Assembly: GCF_010500245.1 (NCBI RefSeq)
Contig: NZ_JAAGOX010000001.1
Span: 62,001 to 126,000, forward strand
From: Ruegeria sp. PrR005
Lineage (GTDB): Bacteria > Pseudomonadota > Alphaproteobacteria > Rhodobacterales > Rhodobacteraceae
DNA length: 64,000 nucleotides
Direction: 5' to 3'
The position numbers and the translations under genes were made by a program. Shown piece by piece: positions 8,344 through 16,000 of this stretch. The notes beneath the pieces are model-generated. The model did no database searches, had not been told where the DNA came from, and worked only from the letters and a program-made list of their open reading frames with translations. Numbering within the stretch: position 1 is the stretch's first letter; each line of letters opens with the position of its first letter.

Positions 8344-9759
8344 ATGCCATCTTTGGAGTTCTCTTCGGTTTCCGACAATTCTCTTCTGCCCCTGGGCGAA
8401 CGCATCATTCAGCACCGGGACCCGCTACCGGCTTATTACGGCACCAGCGCCTATTTCGATATCACGCCGATCTTCGAAGACGGGTTCCGCTTTGGCAATT
8501 CGACCGAAACCTTCATCGCCGCCCACATGGATGGCGGCATTTCATTCGATGGGTCCAGCGCAATTCTTGACAACGGCGCGCCGACCATCACACCATTTTA
8601 CGAACAGCTGGACTTCGAGGAAGGCCCCGGCCTCGACAATCTGGGTGTCTTTCTCGACCTGAACACCGAGCGGGATTCGGTTGTGGTGACCTGGCGGGGG
8701 GTCAGTCCCGAAAAGCGCGATGCCTCGGCGCCGCAGGTGTTCCAGCTGGAACTGATCGACCGGGGCGCGGGCGATGCCGAGATCATCTTTCGATACGAAA
8801 ATATCCAGGATCTCCTCACGTTATTAACCGTATCATTCGAAATGGGCCTCATTTCCTCGGATGGCCTTTCCAGTTTCATCTGGCACGGCAACTCGCAAGA
8901 CGGGCAGGATCAACTCGATGACCGCCCCGGGAACACCGGGGTCGACGGCGTCTGGCAATTCGGTCTGGTGGACGGTGCCCTGGTCCAAGACGACCGGTTG
9001 CGCGTGCCCCAGACGGGCACCGAGGAGAATGACCATCTGTACCTGCAAAGCCAGGGCGGACGCCTGCTGGGACTCGCTGGCGATGACGTCTTGGATGGCG
9101 CCGTCATTTCCGCTCCGGCGACCCGCGGGGCCATCCTGAATGGCGGCGACGGCAATGACCTGATCAGCCATGGCAACGCTGCCGATACGGTGATTGGCGG
9201 CGCTGGCGACGACCAGGTCGTGTCGCACGAAAGAGCGTATTGGCCAGAGATCAACTTCGCCGACTATATTCACGGGATGGATGGCAATGACACGCTCAGC
9301 GGCGGCTTTGGCGGTGATACCATCGCTGGCGGCGCCGGCGATGACGTGATCTCGGGCGGCATGGACGATGATTTCCTGTTCGGCGGCGCGGGCAACGATT
9401 TCCTCTATGGCGGCCGGGGTCGCGACAATGTCTGGGGCGGTGCTGGCGCCGACCGCTTCTTCGTAGCGTCTCCCGGCCACAGCACAACTGTCCTGCACGA
9501 TTACAACGCGGACGAAGGCGATGTCCTCCTCCTCGACGGCGAGATGTTCAGCCGCGACGACATCGACATCCTCACCACCTACCGCACCGGCAGCGACGGC
9601 ACCCGGGTTCTGGTCGAACTGGCTGTCGAATATGCCGGGCCCGGCGCTACCCCGGGCCAAAAATGGATCGAATTCGCCAATGCCGAGCAGATCGACCGGA
9701 TCGTCATCGAATTCCCGGCCGATGCCTCGGGCCGCGATATCCTGACGATCGAGGTCTGA
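8344..9759 (+). CDS. RTX calcium-binding protein with NIDO-like N-terminal domain
   Basis: A 471-residue probable secreted protein. Residues about 40-225 resemble a NIDO (nidogen extracellular) domain: FGNSTETFIAAHMDGGISFD, later LGVFLDLNTERDSVVVTW, then VFQLELIDRGAGDAEIIFRY. Residues about 255-380 hold RTX nonapeptide repeats (GGDGNDLIS, GGAGDDQVV, GMDGNDTLS, GGAGDDVIS, GGAGNDFLY, GGAGADRFF) that fold into calcium-loaded beta-rolls. There is no Sec signal, as expected for type I secretion through a C-terminal signal. No ABC exporter genes are nearby. Adhesion or a surface role is plausible but unproven. Confidence 0.85.
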   Translation: MPSLEFSSVSDNSLLPLGERIIQHRDPLPAYYGTSAYFDITPIFEDGFRFGNSTETFIAAHMDGGISFDGSSAILDNGAPTITPFYEQLDFEEGPGLDNLGVFLDLNTERDSVVVTWRGVSPEKRDASAPQVFQLELIDRGAGDAEIIFRYENIQDLLTLLTVSFEMGLISSDGLSSFIWHGNSQDGQDQLDDRPGNTGVDGVWQFGLVDGALVQDDRLRVPQTGTEENDHLYLQSQGGRLLGLAGDDVLDGAVISAPATRGAILNGGDGNDLISHGNAADTVIGGAGDDQVVSHERAYWPEINFADYIHGMDGNDTLSGGFGGDTIAGGAGDDVISGGMDDDFLFGGAGNDFLYGGRGRDNVWGGAGADRFFVASPGHSTTVLHDYNADEGDVLLLDGEMFSRDDIDILTTYRTGSDGTRVLVELAVEYAGPGATPGQKWIEFANAEQIDRIVIEFPADASGRDILTIEV

Positions 9760-9767
9760 GACGCTCT

Positions 9768-9800
9768 AAACGCGGGCGCGGGCGTCAGCCACCCGCGTTT
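9768..9800. terminator. Bidirectional terminator hairpin between RTX and pgi
   Basis: AAACGCGGG (9768-9776) pairs with CCCGCGTTT (9792-9800) across a 15-base loop, so either strand ends the stem in T residues. It lies between convergent stop codons and includes the last codons of pgi. Confidence 0.5.
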
Positions 9801-11395
9801 CTGTGCACAAAATCGACCAGCGCCGCGGTCGAGCCGTCCTTGCCCTCGGCGCCTTCGCTCCCATCCACGATGGGGCCCAGCGAAGTGGCCAGTTCCTTGC
9901 CCAGTTCCACCCCCCACTGGTCGAACGAGTTGATGCCCATGATCACCCCTTCGACAAAGACCCGGTGTTCGTAAAGCGCGATGATCGCGCCCAGAACTCC
10001 GGGCGTCAGTTTCGGATAGACCAGCGTGGTGGACGGGCGGTTGCCCTCGAACACCCGGTGCCGCGCCTGCCGTTCCAGTTCGGCACCCTCAAACCCTTTG
10101 TCCGACACGATCCGGCGCGCCGCCTCCAGCGGACGGCCGCGCATCAGCGCCTCGGATTGCGCCAGGCAATTGGCCACCAGCAGCCGGTGATGATGCGCCA
10201 GCTCGGGCTCATGCCCCCGCGCCGCCAGCATGAATTCGCAGGGCACCACCTGTTTGCCCTGATGGATCAGCTGGTAAAACGCGTGCTGCCCATTGGTGCC
10301 CGGCTCGCCCCAGACAATAGGCCCTGCCGCCTGCGCCAGCAGTGTGCCATCCATCGCCACCGACTTGCCGTTCGATTCCATTTCCAGCTGCTGGAAATAG
10401 GCCGGCAGCCTCGCCAGCCGCTGATCATAAGGCAGCACCGCCCGGCTGGGATAACCGCAGACCTGATGATGCCAGATCCCCACCAGCGCCAGCATCACCG
10501 GCATGTTCTGGGCCCAGGGCGCGGTCTTGAAATGCAGGTCCATCTCCTGCCCGCCGCGCAGGAAGGCGTCGAAATCCTCGGGCCCCACCGCCAGCATCAG
10601 GCTCAGCCCGATCGGCCCCCACATCGAATAGCGCCCGCCGACCCAATCGGCGAAGCCAAAGACATGGCCTGACGGTATGCCAAATTCGGCGGTCCGGTCC
10701 TCGGCCGTCGACACGGCCGCGAACTGCCGCGCCGGATCGCCACCGCCCGCCACCATCCAGTCGCGCGCCGTGCGCGCATTGGTCATCGTCTCGATGGTCG
10801 TGAATGTCTTCGAAGCGACAATCACCAGCGTTCGCGCCGGATCGAGCCCGCGCAATGTGTCGGCAACATGCGCCCCGTCCACATTCGACACGAAATGGCA
10901 GCGCGGCCCGTCGTGATAGGGCGCCAGCGCCAGCACCGCCATTGCCGGTCCCAGGTCCGAGCCGCCGATGCCGATATTGACCACATCGGTAAAACCGCCG
11001 CCCGCGCCCGCGATCCGGCCCGACCGCACCGCGCCCGCAAACTCGCGCATCCGGTCCAGCGTCGCCCGCACCTCGGGCATCACATCGGCACCGTCCACCC
11101 GCACCGGTCCACCGTCGAGGTTGCGCAGCGCGGTGTGCAGCACCGCGCGCCCCTCGGTCTCGTTGATCGGGGCGCCAGAAAACATCGCGTCGCGACGCGC
11201 GGCCAGCCCGGCCCGGTCGCACAGCGCCACCAGCGCAGTGCGCACCTCCGCGTCCACTTGCGTCTTGGAGTAATCCAGCAGCATCTCGCCCGCGCGAACC
11301 GAGAACCCCGCCGCGCGGTCAGGATCGCCTGCAAAAAGGTCAACAATCCGGCGCCCGCCCAGACCGGCGTGCAATGCGTTCAAATCGTGAAACAT
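9785..11395 (-). CDS. pgi: Glucose-6-phosphate isomerase
   Basis: A 536-residue cytoplasmic enzyme interconverting glucose-6-phosphate and fructose-6-phosphate. Seen: a phosphate-binding [15 protein letters not shown] region, the family signature [11 protein letters not shown], an [11 protein letters not shown] segment and a C-terminal [16 protein letters not shown] motif. Length matches the long bacterial PGI type. It lies 9 bases after pgl in a zwf-pgl-pgi operon, so in this glycolysis-poor lineage it probably recycles fructose-6-phosphate into the Entner-Doudoroff route or supports gluconeogenesis. Confidence 0.97.
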   Translation of the reverse strand: MFHDLNALHAGLGGRRIVDLFAGDPDRAAGFSVRAGEMLLDYSKTQVDAEVRTALVALCDRAGLAARRDAMFSGAPINETEGRAVLHTALRNLDGGPVRVDGADVMPEVRATLDRMREFAGAVRSGRIAGAGGGFTDVVNIGIGGSDLGPAMAVLALAPYHDGPRCHFVSNVDGAHVADTLRGLDPARTLVIVASKTFTTIETMTNARTARDWMVAGGGDPARQFAAVSTAEDRTAEFGIPSGHVFGFADWVGGRYSMWGPIGLSLMLAVGPEDFDAFLRGGQEMDLHFKTAPWAQNMPVMLALVGIWHHQVCGYPSRAVLPYDQRLARLPAYFQQLEMESNGKSVAMDGTLLAQAAGPIVWGEPGTNGQHAFYQLIHQGKQVVPCEFMLAARGHEPELAHHHRLLVANCLAQSEALMRGRPLEAARRIVSDKGFEGAELERQARHRVFEGNRPSTTLVYPKLTPGVLGAIIALYEHRVFVEGVIMGINSFDQWGVELGKELATSLGPIVDGSEGAEGKDGSTAALVDFVHRNAGG

Positions 11396-11404
11396 GAAAA
11401 TTAC

Positions 11405-12076
11405 CTATTCAGCCCAATGTATTGTTATTCCGTCCAGAACTGCCGCAATCGGCGCCTCCTCGGGTGGCATCGAAATGGCGCGTTCCAGCGCCGCGCGCTT
11501 GGCCTCGCCATAGATGATCAGATGTTTCGACAAGGCCCCGTCCAGAACCGGCCCGGTCAGCGTGATCCGTGCCTCTGGCTGGGTCTGGGGCCGCGCCACC
11601 GCCAATGCGGGCGCATCGCCATCCAGCGCCGCCTCCAGCCCCGGCATGCCCGGAAACAGCGAGGCGGTGTGCATATCGGCCCCCATGCCCAGCACCAGAA
11701 CCGAGATCGGCAGGTTCGGCACCAAGGTCGCCTCGATCTCGGCCAGGCAATCCTCGGGCTCGGCCCCTTCGACATAGAGCGGCAGGAACCGCGCCGCGCT
11801 GGCCCGGTTCACCAGCAACCGCTCACCGATCAGCCGCGCGTTCGACCGCATGTCCGTCTGCGGCACACAGCGTTCGTCGGTCGGCAGCACGATCACCCGG
11901 TGCCAGTCCACATCCGCCGCGCACAGGCTGTCGTATACCGGCCCCGGCGTGGTGCCGCCCGGCACCGCCATCGTCACCGTCTCATGGGTCAGCAGCGCCG
12001 CTTCCAGCTCACCGGCCAGGTGATTGGCAAGGTCGATGGCCAGCATCTCGCGATCAGGATAGTCGAGTATGTTCAT
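11405..12076 (-). CDS. pgl: 6-phosphogluconolactonase
   Basis: A 223-residue enzyme hydrolysing 6-phosphogluconolactone to 6-phosphogluconate. The glucosamine-6-phosphate isomerase/lactonase fold is shown by VPGGTTPGPVYDSL, the signature VLPTDERCVP, and LGMGADMHTASLFPG. Its ATG overlaps the zwf stop by four bases (ATGA), a sign of translational coupling. It is the second step of the oxidative pentose-phosphate/Entner-Doudoroff entry. Confidence 0.96.
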   Translation of the reverse strand: MNILDYPDREMLAIDLANHLAGELEAALLTHETVTMAVPGGTTPGPVYDSLCAADVDWHRVIVLPTDERCVPQTDMRSNARLIGERLLVNRASAARFLPLYVEGAEPEDCLAEIEATLVPNLPISVLVLGMGADMHTASLFPGMPGLEAALDGDAPALAVARPQTQPEARITLTGPVLDGALSKHLIIYGEAKRAALERAISMPPEEAPIAAVLDGITIHWAE

Positions 12077-13509
12077 GGATTTATCCCCTGCCAGCGGCGA
12101 CCGTCACGTTTCATCAGCAGCTCGGCGTCGCCCGGCCCGGTGCTGCCACACTCATAGGGTTTGGGCACATCGCCCCGCGCCTGCCATCCGGCGATGATCG
12201 GATCGGTCCAGGCCCAGGCGGCCTCGACCTCGTCACCGCGCATGAACAGGGTCTGATTGCCCCGGATCACATCCATGATCAAGCGTTCATAGGCATCGGG
12301 CGGGTTCTGGTTCTCCGGCCCCAGCGCCTTGGCAAAGCTCATGTCCAGCGGCACATCGACCAGCCGCATGCCGCCCGGCCCCGGCTCCTTGATCGTCACC
12401 TTCAGCGTGATGCCCTCGTTCGGCTGCAACCGGATCGACAGCACATTGGCATGACGCCCCGCCTCCTCGCCAAAGATCGAATGCGGCGCGTCCTTGAACA
12501 TCACGTTGATGACCGAGGACCGCGCCACCAGCCGCTTGCCGGTGCGCAGGTAAAACGGCGTGCCCGCCCACCGCCAGTTGCTGATATGCGCCCTCAGCGC
12601 CACATAGGTTTCCGTCGTCGTCCGCGGATCGCCCACCTCGGCGCGATAGCCACAGCCCTCGCCATCGGCATATTGTCCGCGCACGATATGGTGCGGCTTG
12701 ACCGCGTCCAGCGCCCGGATCACCTTCAGCTTTTCGTCTCGCACCGCATCGGGGTCGAACTTGGCGGGCGGCTCCATCGCGATCAGACACAAGAGCTGCA
12801 TCAGGTGGTTCTGCATCATATCCCGCATCGCGCCGGCATGATCGTAATAGGCGCCCCGCGCCCCCACGCCCACGCTTTCGGCCACGGTGATCTGGATATG
12901 GTCAACGTACTGGCTGTTCCACAGCGGCTCGAACAGCATGTTGCCGAACCGCACCGCCATCAGGTTCTGCACCGTTTCCTTGCCCAGGTAATGGTCGATG
13001 CGATAGATCTGGTCCTCGCGGAAATGCGCCGCCAGCACCCGGTTCAGCGCCCGCGCACTCTCCAGGTCATGGCCAAAGGGTTTCTCGACCACGATGCGCG
13101 CCTCGGGTGTCACCAGCCCATGCGCGTGCAATCGCTCCGCCAGCGCCCCGAACAGGTCGGGGCTGACCGAGAAATAGAACGCCCGCACACCCTGCCCCAT
13201 ACCAATGCCCAGCCCGTCCCAGCCCTCGGACCGGGTGGCGTCCAGCGACTGGTATTCCAGCCGCCGCAAGAACCCTTCCAGATGACAGGGATCGGCCCCC
13301 TCGCCGCGCAGGCTCTCGGCGATCAGTGCCCGGTAAGATTCGGCGTCGTGCCCGTGCCGGGCCACCCCGATGATCCGCGCGCCGTCGGGGATCTGCCCCG
13401 CCGCACAGCGCCGGAACAGCGCAGGCATGATCTTGCGCCGGGCAAGATCGCCCGTGCCGCCAAAAACCACCAGGTCGAACGGGTCGACAGGAATGACGCG
13501 CGATACCAT
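12073..13509 (-). CDS. zwf: Glucose-6-phosphate 1-dehydrogenase
   Basis: A 478-residue enzyme oxidising glucose-6-phosphate with NAD(P)+. Seen: an N-terminal Rossmann start [18 protein letters not shown], the active-site signature [13 protein letters not shown] and an [11 protein letters not shown] segment. It is the first gene of zwf-pgl-pgi. A palindrome resembling the CceR operator lies 37-50 bases upstream of the start codon, so expression is probably controlled by 6-phosphogluconate. No edd or eda genes lie in this window. Confidence 0.97.
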   Translation of the reverse strand: MVSRVIPVDPFDLVVFGGTGDLARRKIMPALFRRCAAGQIPDGARIIGVARHGHDAESYRALIAESLRGEGADPCHLEGFLRRLEYQSLDATRSEGWDGLGIGMGQGVRAFYFSVSPDLFGALAERLHAHGLVTPEARIVVEKPFGHDLESARALNRVLAAHFREDQIYRIDHYLGKETVQNLMAVRFGNMLFEPLWNSQYVDHIQITVAESVGVGARGAYYDHAGAMRDMMQNHLMQLLCLIAMEPPAKFDPDAVRDEKLKVIRALDAVKPHHIVRGQYADGEGCGYRAEVGDPRTTTETYVALRAHISNWRWAGTPFYLRTGKRLVARSSVINVMFKDAPHSIFGEEAGRHANVLSIRLQPNEGITLKVTIKEPGPGGMRLVDVPLDMSFAKALGPENQNPPDAYERLIMDVIRGNQTLFMRGDEVEAAWAWTDPIIAGWQARGDVPKPYECGSTGPGDAELLMKRDGRRWQGINP

Positions 13510-13545
13510 GGCCCGTCCTTACCGCCCCGCCGCCGTCCTGTCTAC

Positions 13546-13559
13546 TGTTAGCGCAAACA
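13546..13559. promoter_or_regulatory. LacI-family operator candidate (CceR-like)
   Basis: TGTTAGCGCAAACA differs by one base from the palindrome TGTTAGCGCTAACA, the site I associate with CceR, a LacI-family regulator of Entner-Doudoroff and central carbon genes in Rhodobacter. It lies between zwf (minus) and the radical SAM gene (plus) and could act on either. Confidence 0.6.
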
Positions 13560-13667
13560 TAACCTTGCTCTCCCTGCATCACAAACCCGTCAAAGTCATT
13601 GTCCCGACTTTATCTTTTCCTGCAGCTTGGGCTAGATGAAAAGCGGCACCGCAAGCAGGCAGGCAAG

Positions 13668-14621
13668 ATGAAAGATCAGGCGTACCAGACCGCCAACATA
13701 GGCAAGTTTCAGGACAGATTCGTGACAGCCAAGGGCGAGGACCGCGCCAGCGTGGCCCTGTCGCACCCGGAAACGCTGTGGTTCAATACCGGAACGCTGT
13801 GCAATATCGAATGCGCCAACTGCTATATCCTGTCCAGCCCGACGAACGACGCGCTGGCCTATATCACCGCCGACGAGGTACGCGGCTATCTCGACCAGAT
13901 CACCGACCGTGGCTGGCCGGTGCGCGAGATCGGCTTCACCGGCGGCGAGCCTTTCATGAACTCCCAGATCCTCGACATGGCCCGCGCCGCTTTGGAGCGC
14001 GGCTACGAGGTGCTGATCCTCACCAATGCGATGCGCCCGATGATGCGCAAAAAGATGCGCGAAGGCGTGCGCGCGCTTGCTGCCGAATACGGCGACCGGC
14101 TCACCCTGCGGGTCTCGGTCGACCATCACACCGCCGCCCTGCACGATGCCGAACGCGGCGCGACCAGTTTCGAACGCACCTTGCAAGGCATGCGTTTCCT
14201 GCGCGATGCCGGGGTCCGGATGACGGTCGCCGGGCGCACCGTCTGGAGCGAGAGCGAGGCCGAGGCGCGCGCCGGATATGCTGCGCTCTATCGTGAAAAC
14301 AGCTTCAATATCGACGCGCAAGATCCTGGTCAGACCGTTCTTTTCCCGGAAATGGATGAAACCGTCGAGGTCCCCGAAATCACCACCGCCTGCTGGGACA
14401 TTCTGGGCAAGCATCCCGATCAGGTGATGTGCGCCAGTTCGCGCATGGTGGTCAAGCGCAAGGGCGCCGCGCGCCCTGTTGTCCTGGCCTGCACCCTCTT
14501 GCCCTATGCGCCCGAGTTCGAGATGGGCGAAACGCTGGAACAGGCCGAGGCGGACGTGCATCTCAATCACCCCCATTGCGCCAAGTTCTGCGTGCTGGGC
14601 GGGGCAAGCTGCTCGGCCTGA
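13668..14621 (+). CDS. Orphan radical SAM protein with extra C-terminal cysteines
   Basis: A 317-residue radical SAM enzyme. CNIECANC supplies the C-x3-C-x2-C 4Fe-4S site, followed by the GGEPF S-adenosylmethionine motif (GFTGGEPFMNS). The C-terminal third has further cysteines (TACWDIL, VMCASS, VLACTLL, HCAKFC, ASCSA), which suggests a SPASM/twitch-like auxiliary cluster. The ATG at 13668 follows an AGG-rich stretch; an in-frame upstream start would add 23 residues with poor coding character. No precursor peptide, partner enzyme or transporter is adjacent, so the substrate is unknown. Confidence 0.85.
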   Translation: MKDQAYQTANIGKFQDRFVTAKGEDRASVALSHPETLWFNTGTLCNIECANCYILSSPTNDALAYITADEVRGYLDQITDRGWPVREIGFTGGEPFMNSQILDMARAALERGYEVLILTNAMRPMMRKKMREGVRALAAEYGDRLTLRVSVDHHTAALHDAERGATSFERTLQGMRFLRDAGVRMTVAGRTVWSESEAEARAGYAALYRENSFNIDAQDPGQTVLFPEMDETVEVPEITTACWDILGKHPDQVMCASSRMVVKRKGAARPVVLACTLLPYAPEFEMGETLEQAEADVHLNHPHCAKFCVLGGASCSA

Positions 14622-14735
14622 TCAGGCGCGCGATTTTTGCGCGAAAATGTGGTAAACTGCGCACGCATGCCGCGCATTTCCGGCCTGCGACCGCCGTATT
14701 TCGCGGTCATCTTTCTGTTTTCAGGGATGATTTTC

Positions 14736-15437
14736 ATGGACCACGCAGTCTTTTACTCCAATATCCGCCGCTCGATCTTCGGCGGCAGCCTGTCGCAAAG
14801 CGCGGTGGACAATATCAACGCCATTCTCGCCTTTTGGGATCAGGCCCATGCCGGCAATCCGTTGGGTCAACTGGCCTATATCCTGGCCACGGTCCGCGCC
14901 GAGGTGGGGCTGAAAATGGCCCCGGTGCGCGAGACCTTCGCCAACTCCGATGCCCAGGCCCGCGCGCGTCTGGCGCATAAACCCTATGCCCAGTCGGTAC
15001 CGCCGCATGGCCATGCCTATTACGGGCGCGGCTATGTGCAGCTGACATGGCACCGCAACTATGAACGGCAAGAGGCGAAACTTGGCGTGCCTCTGGTGGC
15101 AGAGCCCGACCTCGCGCTCAGGGCCGAGGTCGCGATCCAGGTTCTGGTTGGCGGCATGATGGCGGGAGACTTCAACGGCCACGGTCACGGCCTGCCGCAT
15201 TACGTCAACGCGACCCACCAGGATTTTGTCGAGGCGCGGCGCACCGTCAACGTGCTGGACCGCGCCCACGAGATCGCCGACTACGCCACCCGCTTTCTCG
15301 ACGCGCTGGAACGGGCGGTCGAGGCCGAGACGATCCCGACCGAGAGCCTGACGCGCGACGGCGACTTGCCCCCGTTGCGTCCGTCGCCCGAACATCTGGC
15401 CGCGCAACATGAACTGATTGAACGCGACCCGCATTGA
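14736..15437 (+). CDS. GH19-like chitinase/muramidase-fold protein
   Basis: A 233-residue protein whose GHAYYGRGYVQLTWHRNYER segment is the hallmark of glycoside hydrolase 19/lysozyme-like folds, where it lines the sugar cleft. An upstream glutamate (RAEVGLKMAPVRETF) is a possible acid catalyst. There is no signal peptide from the chosen ATG at 14736, which has AGGGA eight bases upstream. A longer frame back to 14637 adds a hydrophobic stretch (YFAVIFLFSGMIF) that could be an anchor, so this start is not certain. Such proteins occur as phage endolysins; no other phage gene is nearby. Confidence 0.7.
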   Translation: MDHAVFYSNIRRSIFGGSLSQSAVDNINAILAFWDQAHAGNPLGQLAYILATVRAEVGLKMAPVRETFANSDAQARARLAHKPYAQSVPPHGHAYYGRGYVQLTWHRNYERQEAKLGVPLVAEPDLALRAEVAIQVLVGGMMAGDFNGHGHGLPHYVNATHQDFVEARRTVNVLDRAHEIADYATRFLDALERAVEAETIPTESLTRDGDLPPLRPSPEHLAAQHELIERDPH

Positions 15438-15455
15438 CCGGACCCGCCAGAATTA

Positions 15456-15480
15456 CACCCGGGTACGGCCCATCCGGGTG
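15456..15480. terminator. Hairpin after the GH19-like gene
   Basis: CACCCGG (15456-15462) and CCGGGTG (15474-15480) form a perfect 7-pair stem with an 11-base loop, 19 bases after the stop codon. No T-run follows, so termination is uncertain. Confidence 0.35.
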
Positions 15481-15491
15481 CGATTGTCGGT

Positions 15492-15540
15492 GTACAAAAC
15501 GGTCAATTGCCACTCTAGACCCGGTACAAAACGGTCAATT
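15492..15540. repeat. Tandem 17-bp direct repeat, 32-bp period
   Basis: GTACAAAACGGTCAATT occurs exactly at 15492-15508 and again at 15524-15540. The 32-base period is about three helical turns. The second copy touches the stop codon of usg. On the minus strand each copy reads TTGACCGTTTTGTAC. This could be a double operator or promoter element; no gene start lies directly downstream on either strand. Confidence 0.6.
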
Positions 15541-15809
15541 CAGTGTAACCGGAACTCTCCCACCACGTTGCGCCATTCCCCCGGAGAGATCATCTTGCGA
15601 TGGGTAAACCGCACCGAATGCAGCGGCCCGTCGATCTCGCGCTGCCAGAATTCGATGAAGCCGAACAGTTTCGGATGATCTGGTGCAAGGTCGTAATCCT
15701 GCCAGACAAAGGTATTCAGCACATGGATATGGTCCGGCATGTGATAAAAGAATTCCGCCGTCGTCAGCCCATATCCCTTCAGCATCAGCTCGGTTTCTGT
15801 TGCGCCCAT
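15540..15809 (-). CDS. usg: Usg-family protein
   Basis: An 89-residue protein matching the small alphaproteobacterial Usg family: LKGYGLTTAEFFYHMPDHIH, then WQDYDLAPDHPKLFGFIEFW, then GPLHSVRFTHRKMI. Function is unknown; the name comes from its position beside unrelated genes in other species. It runs opposite to gyrA and is separated from it by a 191-base AT-rich gap that must hold both promoters. A start at 15837 is also open, but the family begins near the chosen methionine. Confidence 0.85.
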   Translation of the reverse strand: MGATETELMLKGYGLTTAEFFYHMPDHIHVLNTFVWQDYDLAPDHPKLFGFIEFWQREIDGPLHSVRFTHRKMISPGEWRNVVGEFRLH

Positions 15810-16000
15810 TTTGAACCTCCAGTTGCCCTCGGTTCATTCAGGATGCCTGATTCTAATAAAAAATCCATAAAAACAGCATGTTGGCACTTTGACACCGTGG
15901 CTGCCAGCCTAATTTCGCTCCATGCATTGCACCTTATGTACGGGGTCTGTTAAGATGCGCCCACAATATATAGAACCTGCACAAGAAACGGGCAGTTTAC

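Noticed and set aside
8344-9759. Repeated GGxGxD coding units as a CRISPR or satellite array
   Set aside because: The periodicity is explained by translated RTX nonapeptide repeats; DNA copies are not identical and no spacers exist.
11569-13551. Plus-strand open frame of about 660 codons
   Set aside because: Antisense to zwf-pgl; rich in Pro, Arg and His as expected of a shadow frame.
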